This document shows, piece after piece, positions 8,724 through 18,400 of a DNA stretch of 64,000 nucleotides. Origin of the DNA: Lysobacter arvi. Its GTDB lineage: Bacteria > Pseudomonadota > Gammaproteobacteria > Xanthomonadales > Xanthomonadaceae. The notes below the pieces were generated by a model. It saw nothing but the letters and a program-made list of their open reading frames with translations. It was not told where the DNA came from and made no database searches. The stretch lies in assembly GCA_031216755.1 (NCBI GenBank), contig JARUHG010000003.1:186001-250000 (forward strand). The letters are read 5' to 3'. Each line of letters starts with the position of its first letter. The stretch's first letter is position 1. The position numbers and the translations under genes were made by a program.

Positions 8724-8999
8724 TTATCCTGGCATCTGGGTCAAGAACATCGTCCACACCCCGAATTTTTCCATAAACCACTTTGTCATCGGCGCCATCT
8801 GCGGCACAGAATCTTCATGAATCATCTGCATTGCAGGCTCGCGCTGCACGTTCACGAGCTGAGAAATACTCCACTTTGCCGGGTCCACCGAAGGATCGCT
8901 GTAGATTTGGGTAGAAGTTCGAGAAACCATTTCCTTGAGTCCCTTTCCCACAACCGCCGCGCCAGTTTTTCCATCAAATAACCGGCGGAAGTGCTGGGA
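8724..8999 (-). pseudogene. C-terminal relic of a CdiA toxin
   Basis: An open frame of about 91 codons follows a TAA at 9002-9000. It begins FRRLFDGKTGAAVVGKGLKEMV and ends KWFMEKFGVWTMFLTQMPG. It has no credible start or ribosome site and overlaps the 3' end of the main cdiI by 26 bases. Its position between two immunity-like genes, and the composition of a protein end rather than a whole protein, suggest the last part of a displaced cdiA-CT whose front was lost by recombination. The toxin class is unknown. Confidence 0.5.
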
Positions 9000-9420
9000 T
9001 TAGTATCAAGATAAGCGACGCAATCGCAGCCATCGGCATAAAGGTCCATACGGCGCACCTACGCAATAACGACGCAGGGCGCTTTCGGTCCTGGGCCAAC
9101 ACCCATATTGATGAAATGAATACTGGCCCTGCGATGAAGACGATCGCCTTCACACAAAAAGCATACCCCCCTCCCCAGAGCGCCCGCTCCTCGAAGCTAA
9201 GCGCCACACCAGCGAAAAACAGAATCAGCGTGGGCACTAAGGCGACCACATAACGCAGCCTGGAGAAGACGCATCGACCCTCCATCCGAACAATTGCAGT
9301 AACCAGAACAACATGCGCCGCTAACGTCATCGGGACCGCGACATCGGGCGCAAGTGCGCGCGATAGGACAAATTTAACGGTTATCGACGCGACAAAGATC
9401 ACGATAATCCAAAACGTCAT
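8974..9420 (-). CDS. cdiI: Membrane immunity protein for the main CdiA toxin (CdiI)
   Basis: A 148-residue protein that is almost entirely hydrophobic, with four or five membrane helices (about residues 3-20, 28-46, 56-75, 86-107 and 124-146). Its ATG overlaps the cdiA stop (ATGA), the usual arrangement for CDI immunity genes. It should sit in the inner membrane and neutralise the CdiA tip from sibling cells. Membrane immunity proteins are known for pore-forming CDI toxins, but the cognate toxin here shows no hydrophobic pore segment. The protein family is not recognised; the assignment rests on location. Confidence 0.78.
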   Translation of the reverse strand: MTFWIIVIFVASITVKFVLSRALAPDVAVPMTLAAHVVLVTAIVRMEGRCVFSRLRYVVALVPTLILFFAGVALSFEERALWGGGYAFCVKAIVFIAGPVFISSIWVLAQDRKRPASLLRRCAVWTFMPMAAIASLILILIPALPPVI

Positions 9421-12400
9421 TTCGCACCCTTCGCTTCGCGAACTTTCTCGAGCTCTTTCAAACCGTAGTTAACGCGATTCTGCTTGTCGACGATGTCGGA
9501 GCCGGTGTTGAGTACGCCGCCCCCTCTAATGATGAACTCGCTCCAGCCACCTTTGCTATCCAGCTGATCGTAGAATGGCTGCACTGCTGCTTGCTCCTGG
9601 ATAAGAGTCGTTCTATCCCACCTCTGTGCACGGCTTCCCGTTATGGGGCCGCCGCTCCAAAGGCTCTGGAAGGTCGGCCATTCAGTTTTCATGATGTAAC
9701 GACCAACGGTATCGACCCATTGTGATGCGTCCCCGCAAGCCGGGCAGTACCAGCCATTAACACTTTGAAGCTTGTCGGAGGTTTGAGCTGCGAGCTGCGG
9801 CCATACGACTTCGTAGCCACGAGCATCAAGAGCGTTCTGAAACGCCTGGAAGAAGTCTTCGCGCTGCTCCAAGTCTGGATACCTGAGGTGGCCACTATCA
9901 TCAGTCATCAGCAGTCTCATGAGTTCGAGGTTACTTCGCTCCATGTCATCTTGGAGCGCGTAGCCTTCCGCCCATGCAGCACCGTATGCGGTGGCTTCAC
10001 GGGTTGCCGCACTGCATGCGCCAGATGCCGGCGCCGCCGCGCAAACCTGTTTCAGCTTCGCATCATTCTCTTCTGATCTAGCTTTCGCCTTCGCCACAAC
10101 ATCGGCCCGGCACGCATCGGTCTTACAGTCTGCGTACGCAGACTCAAAGCTAGCCTTCTCTTTCTGTGTCAAGTAGTTGTTATCCGTCGCTGCGATCGCG
10201 CTGTTGACCGCCGCGTTCCCATTCGCACCCGTGCCGCCGGCGATTCCAGCCACCACTGTGGCGATCAAATTGCGCTTGGCCTCCTTCTCTTCCGCTGTCG
10301 CGTTCGCGTCGTCGGCGAACATGTTGGTCAACAGGCTCGCGGCTGCTGTTCCCGTCGCGCCATCGCTGCAACCTTGGCCCGCCGCCGCACCTCCCGCACA
10401 CGCGATGATGGCGTGGATGGCCGCGTGTTCCGGGCTGCCTTCTTTCAGCTCGCCCTTCGCAACCAGGTCGCCGATGTAGCTTGCCCCCTGCTGCTGCAGG
10501 TAGTTCACCACGGCCGCCTGCGCCAACTGCGCACCACCACCGGTCACATTGCCGCCTGCACCGGCCGCCAGCGCGGTCGCGATCTGACGGTAGGTGCCGC
10601 CCGGGCCCCAGTTCTCCTGGATGGCATTAGCCTCGGCATCGAGAGCATCGGCGCGTTGCAGTGCTGCGGCGCGGTCGGCATCGCTCAGATTGGGATCGTT
10701 CGCTTTCTCGCGTTCCTTTGATGCCTGGCCGCGCTTGGCATCGGATTCCATCGCCCGATTGTTGATGAACGTGCCGGTCTCGCGAACCAGGGCTTCTGTG
10801 ATGTCAAAGCCTGCCTCGATCTTGTCCTTGTCGAAGGTCGGCTTGAGCGCTTCGGCGGTATCCACCCCGGTGGTGACGTCACGGTTCAACCCGGCGATCG
10901 TCTCCTCGACCGACATGCCGGTCTTCGCCTGCTGGCCCGCTGCATCGGTGATGTTGATCGCACCACCGCTGATGCCGCTCCTCGTCGTGCTGGTGGCATC
11001 GTCGCTGGCGGTCATGCCTGCCGGCACGGTGGCGCTCCAGCCGTTGTAACCGGGCAACTTGCTGTTGGTCTGCTGGCCGCCGGTCGCGGCCTTGCCCTGC
11101 TGGTCGGTGCCCACGCCACTGTCTGCGCACTTGCCGGACATGCACTTCATGCCGCCATCGCCCGTGCTGTAGCCACCGCCCATGCTGATGCGGCTGGCGT
11201 CGTACTCGGCGTGGTTATCGATGTCGCTGACGGTCAGCGTGCCGGTGGTGAGGCTGTTCAAGCCGTTCTGCACGGCCTTGTCCGACGAGCTGATGACGCC
11301 GCCCTTCAGGTCGGTATTGCCCTTGACGTTGACCTGGAAACCGCCGTCGCCCGCGCGGATGCCGGATTGCTCCTGCACGCTGGCGTAGTCGCTGTCCATC
11401 TTCTGCTGGCTGACGTTGCCGCTGACCGCGAAGCCGGCGCCGAAGGTGACGCTGACACCTGCACTCGTGTTCTTGCCTTCGAACGTGCTGGTGTCCTGGA
11501 GGCTTTCGATGTTCAGGTTGCCGCCGACATCGGCGATGACCTGATTGCCGCTCAGCACGCCACCACGGATATTCGTGTCCCCACCGGATTCCACCACCAG
11601 CTGGTTGCCGGCGGTCACGTGGCTGTTGGTCCACGTGACGTCGGTCCCTTCACCCTTGCCCTTCGAGCCATTGGCGTAAGCCGTGATACCGGCGGCGGTG
11701 CCGCCACTGCCCATCTTCACCGCCACGCCGACGCCCGCGCCGAAGCTGCTGCTGTCGCTTTGCGTTTCGGTGGTGTTCCTGGCGCCTAGCACGTTGATGG
11801 CGTCGTCCGCCTTCAAGTGGGCATCGCCCCCTGCACTGACGGTGCTGCCCTGAATGGTGAGATCCGAGGCATCCCCACCGCCGGTGGCGCTGATGCGGAG
11901 ATTGCCGCCTGCGGCCACGTTCGAACCTGCGGCCGTGTTGCTGTTGACCGTCGTCTCGCTTTGGCTCTTGCTGCCACCGAGGGTGATCGACAGGTTCAGC
12001 CCACCCGCTGCGGCCGGGTCCGCTGCGATGGCGTCGTACGCGTTCTTGCCGGCCAGCGCCGTGGTCGCACCGGCCAGTGCCGTCATGCGGCTGTCGCCGC
12101 CACTGCGGTTGGAGGCGTCGACCATCTGATCGGCCGTTTGCAGCGCCGAGATGACCGGGGCCGAAGCCGAGGCGGTGATGCCGCCCTGCTTGAAGCCCTG
12201 TTCTTCCTTGTAGGTACCGGTCTCGCGGGCTTCGACGATCTCGACCGTCTTGGCGTGGATGTCGATGTCGCCGTTGGGCGCCAGCACGTCGCTGCCTTCC
12301 TGGTGGTAGGTGCCACCGGCCAGGATCGTCACGTTGCCGTCGACGGAGCCGACGGTCGAACGCGCGGCCGTCTTGGTGACCTCCTGCGTATCCAGCGTCT

Positions 12401-15400
12401 GCGTCTGCTTGCCGACCGTGACGCTGGCGCCGCCGTTCGAGATCCAGCCGCTCTTCTTCTTGGTCTCGCTGTGACCTTCCTGGTAGGTGTTGTAGTCGTT
12501 CTCGATGGTGACGTTGTTCTGCGCGATCAGCGTGGTGCCGTCGTCCGAGATCACGTTGCTGCCGCTGACCAGGATATTCTCGGCAGCGATTCCCACCGTC
12601 TTGCCGCTGATGGTGGTCCCGACTGCAGTGGTCTGGCTGTACTCGCTGTGGCTGGTGGTCTTCGTCGTCGACAGCGTGTTCTTCTTCCTGGAATGGCTGT
12701 CGACCGTGGCCGTGTCGGTCTCGTGGTCTGCGCGCAGGTTCACGTCGCCCTCCAGAGCCTTCAACACCACTGCACCACCTTCGCTACGCACGGTAGCGGC
12801 GGTCATGTCGATGTTGCCGCCTTCGGACACGAACGCCATGTCCCCGTTCGCCTGGAACGTGCTGCCACGCACCGTCTCATCGACGGTCATCGTGGTGGTG
12901 CTGGTCTTCTTCTTGCCTTGCTTGGCGGATTCGTAGTGGCGATAGGTGGTGGTATCGGTCACGGTGTCGGCGATGATGTCGCGACCGGCGGTGACCGCCA
13001 TGCTGCCGCCCGCCGTTACCTCTGCCGCGGTGAAATGCGCGTCGCGACCGGCGTCGATGACGACATGCTGCCCGGCGTTGAGGCTGCTCTGGTCAAGCAC
13101 CACATCGCGCCCGGCGGTAACCACCGAGCTGCCGCCGCTGGTCAAGGTGCCAGCCGGCGCCTTCGTTACGCCCGCAACGGTGGGATTCGTCGCGGCGTTC
13201 TGCACGGAGTCGCGCCCGGCCGTGACGACGGCATGGCCGGCGCTGGCCATCTGGCCCTGGTTGATCACATCGACCTTGGCGTCGATCTGCAGGCCACCGG
13301 TGCCCGCGTTGATCAAGCCCGCCGTTGCGTTGATGCCGTCGAATCGCACGCCGTTGATCACGCTGCCGCCGGCGTCGATGGCAATGGCATTGCCCTCGAT
13401 GCGACCGGTGTTGATCGTGTCGCCGCGCGTGGTGATTCCGGTGAATGCACCCCCGTTGATCTTGCCATCGTTGATCAGCGTGTCGGCGCTCAGGAACGCG
13501 CCCCTGTTCGCCGACAGGGTGCCGTCGTTGTGCAGCGTACCTGCGGCATTGATGCTCAGCGTATCGCCATCGATCAGCGCGCCTTCCGCCGCCATGCGCT
13601 CGGCGGTGGCCTTGGACAGGTAGACGACGGGGACAAGCACCTTCTGTCCGTTCACCTCCTGCTCGACCAGCCACACAATGTCGCTGTCGAGTGCGGCGAT
13701 CTGCGCGCTGGTCAGCGGCGCGCCCAGTTGCAGGCCGAGGCGGTCGGCCGTGGCGGCGGCGTTGTCCATCAAGGCGCGGTACTGCGCGTTGGCATCGCCG
13801 TCGCCGTTCAACGAGCGGCGGCCGGTGAGCTGGAAGATCTGCTCCATCACCAGGCGCTGCTCGTAGTAGCCATCGCCCAAGCGCTTGTGGATGTTGTTCG
13901 GGTCGGTGCGCAGGGCGTCGAGCAGGTAATCCGAGCTGTCCCACGGTCCGCCCTTGGCGAAGCGCGGCGCGGTGGTGACCAGGAACTTCGCGCTCGGGTC
14001 GGCGTTGACGTCGAACATGCCGTTGTCGTCGGCGACCAGGCCGGGCAGCGGGCGGTCGGCGGTGCCGATGAACTGCGGGGCCGCAGTGGACGGGCCGGCC
14101 ACCGTGGCCGTCGTGCCGCGCTGTGCAGCGGCTGCGCCGTTCGTGGTGCCGATCTGGGCACCGGACGCCGTCCCGACACTGTTCGCACCGGCAGCGCTTG
14201 CGCTGCCGGCAGCACCGAGGCTCGCAGTTGCCGCGCCACTGAGGTCGCCGCCGCCTACCGTGCCCAGGCCCGCTCCAGCCGCGACGGCAGCGTTGGTCAC
14301 GTTGCCGGCCTCGATATACACGCCCTGCCCGGCCGTCATCGTCGCGTCCGCCAGCACGGGTCCCTGCGCCGAAATCGACTCGTACATGAAGCCAATCAGC
14401 TCGGCGATGGTCGAGCGCCAACCCTTCGGCCCCAGGTACATCGCCGGGATCTCGGGATAGACCCACCCCTTCGTCTCACGCTCGCCCGTAAGCTGGGCCG
14501 CCACGGCCAGATTCTGCACGTCGGGGTTGCCCAGAATCGTGAGGTTGCCGCCTGCGGCAATGCGCGAGGCGTGATTGAGCACGATGCCGCCGCTGTCCAG
14601 CGTCAGATCGCCGCCGGCCAGGATCTGGCTCTCGGCGCTCGTCTGCGCGTCGACCAGACGCTGGCCGCTGGTGTACGTGTCGGTCTGGCGAACTTCCGCA
14701 CCGGGGTTGTCCGCCGGCGTGGCCGGATCGTCGATGATGAAGCCGTCGGACGCGCCGTAGCCAGGTGCACCGATGGTGCGATACCACGTGTTGAGCGCCG
14801 CGAGCATCTCGTCGCTGACGTGATCGACGCTCTCCCAGCCCAGCTTATGGTTCAGTGCCTTCTTTTCCAGAATCTCGGCGGCCGACAGATCGGCCGCGTT
14901 GCGATTGTTGAGGTACTGGATGCGATCACGCTCGGCCTGCGTCATCGCGGCGAACGCTTCGTCGAACTTGCGCTGCGAGCCGTAGGCATATTGCTCGTCA
15001 GGACTGAGGGTGTAGTTCTCGACAGTGAGCATGCGCCGCGCGTTGCGGATCGTGTCGGCGGAGATCCACGCGTTGCCCTCGGCCTGGATGCGGCCGGAGA
15101 TATTCGCTACGTCCACCGCACGCGCAGCATCGCGACCGCCGATGGACAGGTCGCCACCGCTGAAGATGTCGCCATCCAGATTCGCCAGGTGGTTGGCTCG
15201 GATGTCGAGGTACTGCGACGCGCCGATGAAGCCTTCGCCGTAATTCACCGGGGCCTGCGTGGTGCCCAGGTCCTGTCCGTTGGTCAACGTGGCGGCGGTA
15301 ATGGTGACGTTGTCGCCGACGATGTCGCCGGTGTTGTTCACGACGTTGGCGTTCAGCTCCAGCCAGTCGCCTTCGATGCTGGCGCCACGGCGGTTCTCGA

Positions 15401-18400
15401 TGCTGCCGGCGGTGATGTGCGCATAACCGCCGCCATCGGCGTTGCTGGCGTTGATCGCGCCCTGGTTGATGACGCTGGTTGCACTCAGCGCCAGTTTACC
15501 CGGGGTCTGCAGCATGCCAACGTTGGTGAAGGTGCCGGCGGCCGCGATATCCAGCAGCGTGTCGCTCGCCAGCGACGGGCCGGTGCCGTAGGTGTAGTCG
15601 CCGCTGAAATCAGCGTCCAGCCACTGCGTGCCGTACAGGCTGCCGTCGCCGGTCAGCGTCGTGAGCTGGGCATGGACTTCATTGCCGACCACCTTGCCGG
15701 TGCCGCTCAGGTCCAGGTTCGGCGTGTTGAGCCACACGGTGCCGGCCTGGATCAGGCCGTTGCCGGTGTTGCTGACGTTGGCGAGCGTCAGGCGTGCGTT
15801 CTCACCGGCGCCGAACTGGCCGCCGGCATTCGTCAGACGACCGGCGCCGTTCTCGAAACTCAGGTTGCGGTTGGCGAACGTAGTGCCGCCGCTGTTGTCT
15901 ACGCTGGTGCTGTTGAGCGTGAGGTCGCGATCGGCGACCAGACGGCCGCCGTTGCGGTTGTCGATGTCGGCGACATTCAGCACCGCATCGCCCGCGCGTG
16001 TGCCGATCACGCCGCCCTGGTTGTTCAGCGCACTGGCGCCCACGGTCAACGCCGGATCGTCCGTGGCGCTGCTCGCCAACATCTGCCCGCGGACGTTCTC
16101 GATGCGCGCAGCCGTGAGCGCGGCGCGTCCGGTGGCATCGATTGTGCCGTCGGTGTTGTCGAGGGTACCGCCGGCGTTGACCGTGAGATCGCCGCTGCTC
16201 TGGATCTGGCCGGCCACATTGCGCAGGTCGCCGTCGCTGGCCAGGGCCAGGCGCTGCTGGCCAAAGACGGTGCCCGCGCTGTTGTCGATCGAGCCGGCGT
16301 GGACGTTGCCCACGCCCTCGGCGCCCACCAGGCCGTCGGCGTTGACCAGCGCACCGCTGACGTCGAGCGCCAGCGTGCCGTTGGCACCGCGTTGCACCAG
16401 CTGGCCGCCCGTGTTGTCGAAGGAGGTTGCGGTGACTGTTGTGGTGCCGACGCCGTCGAGGACCCCGCTGGCGTTGGTCAGCGCCGTGGTGGTCTGCGTG
16501 TTGCCGCGTAGCGTCAGCGCATCATTAGCGGCGACCTGGCCGCGACTGTTGTCGATCGCGTCTGCACTCAGCGTCACGCGCTGGCCGAACATGCCGGTGG
16601 GCGCTGTTGCGTTCGCAACGAGCGTATCGCGATTGAGCAGCGTGCCAGCTGTCGCCGTCAGGTCGCCGCTGGCGACCATCAGGCCGCCGCTGTTGTCGAG
16701 CGTGTCCACTACGTTGGCGGTCAAGCCCTGCTGGGTCTGCACCATGCCGCCGGCATTGGTCAGCGACTGCGCATGCAGGTCGATGGCGCCGTTGGCGACT
16801 ACGGTGCCGTCGGTGTTGTCGAGGCGGCCGGTGGCGTCCAGCGTCAGGGCCGAATCGCTCGCGGCCTGGATCAGGCCCGCGGCGTTGATCAGGTCGCCGC
16901 TGCGGAGCGTCGTCGCGCCCGCTGTAGCGAGCGTGCCGCGCGTGTTGTCGAAGGTGCCTCTGACTCGCAGATCGGTTGTGTCCGCGCTGGCAGCCTGCAA
17001 TGCGCCGCCGGTGTTGTTCACCGAGCCGGCGTTGAGCTGGATCGCACCGTTGGTGGCGATGGTGCCGGCGCTGTTGTCGAGGTGGCGGCGCACGTTCAGT
17101 TGCAGTGCGTCCGTGCCGCTGGCGACCAGCGTGCCGCCGGCGGTGGTCAGATCGCCGGTGTCCACCGTGATCGTCTTCGCCGACGTGGTGCCACCACGCA
17201 GGTCGGTCGTGTCACCGGTCAGCACCAGCGCGCCGTTGGTGCCGAGCGTGCCGCCCGTGCCGTTCAGCGTCGTCGCATTCACGGTAAGCGCGTTGGCGGC
17301 GGTGATGGCGCCGGCCGTGTTGTCGAGCGCGCGCGAGGTCAAGGTGACGGCGCTGTTGGCGGCGATGTGGCCGTTGGCGTTGTCGACGCCGCGTGCATCG
17401 AGGGTGAGATCGTTCGCCAGCACGCCCTTGGCGGCGGCGTTCGGATCGGCGGACAACGTATCTCGGTTGACCAGCGTTGCGGTGTTGATCGTCAGGGCAC
17501 CGCTGCTCGCGATCAGACCGTTGGTATTGTCGATCGCGCCAGAGGCGTTGATCGTCGAAGCATCCGTGCCGGCCGCGCTGATCGTGCCGCCGGCGTTGTT
17601 CAGCACGCCGCAGCCGTCGCCCGCGATCAGCACATTGCCATCGCACGCATCGAGGGTGGCGGTGCCAACCGTCAGGTCGAGCGCGCCATTGGTAGCGATG
17701 GTGCCGCCGGCGTTATCGACCGCATCGCGTGCTGTGATCTGCAGCGCATTGGTGCCGGTCGCGCTGAGCATGCCACCCGCAGTGCGCAGCGTGCCGGCGT
17801 CGACGTGGATCGAATCGGCGAATGTGGTGCCGCCACCCAGGTCGAGGGTGTTGCCCTTGAGGTTCAGCGCACCGTTGGTGCCGACGGTGCCACCGGCTCC
17901 GTTGAGCGTGGCAGTGTCCAGCGTCAGGGCGTTGGCCGCGGTGATCGAGCCGGCGGTGTTGTCGAGCGCGCTGGCGGTAAGTGCCAGCGTGTCGGCGGCG
18001 GTCATCTGGCCGTTGGCATTGTCGACACTGCCGGCGTTCACCGTCAGTGCGGTGGCCTGGATGCCGGTCGAGGCGGTCTCGCCTGCGGCTGCGCGCGTGT
18101 CGCGGTTGATCACGGTCCCGGCCCGGATGCCGAGGACGCCCCCCGTCGCGATGGTACCGCGGGTGTTGTCCAGCGTCGTACCGACGGTGAAAGCGGACGC
18201 ACCGGTGCCGGCCGCGCTGATCGTGCCGTCGGTGTTGGTGAGCGATCCGGCATTGAGCAGCACCACGCCGGTCGTGCCGATGGTGCCGGCGGTATTGTCG
18301 AGGTGGTCGCGCGCGGTGATCGCCAACGGGCCGGTGCCGGCGGCCCTGAGCTTGCCCCCGGCCGTGGTCAGCGTTCCGGTGTCGATGGCAACGCGCTGGG

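Noticed and set aside
9417-10180. Calling the main CdiA toxin a nuclease because of CPAC and other cysteines
   Set aside because: A single CPAC and scattered Cys are not a nuclease motif; no HNH, EndoU or PD-(D/E)XK residues could be aligned by eye.
11817-16511. A 1564-codon open frame on the plus strand opposite cdiA
   Set aside because: It is antisense to the cdiA repeats, rich in His/Gln/Arg/Val as expected from reverse reading of FHA repeats, and has no ribosome site or domain. The cdiA frame explains the DNA.
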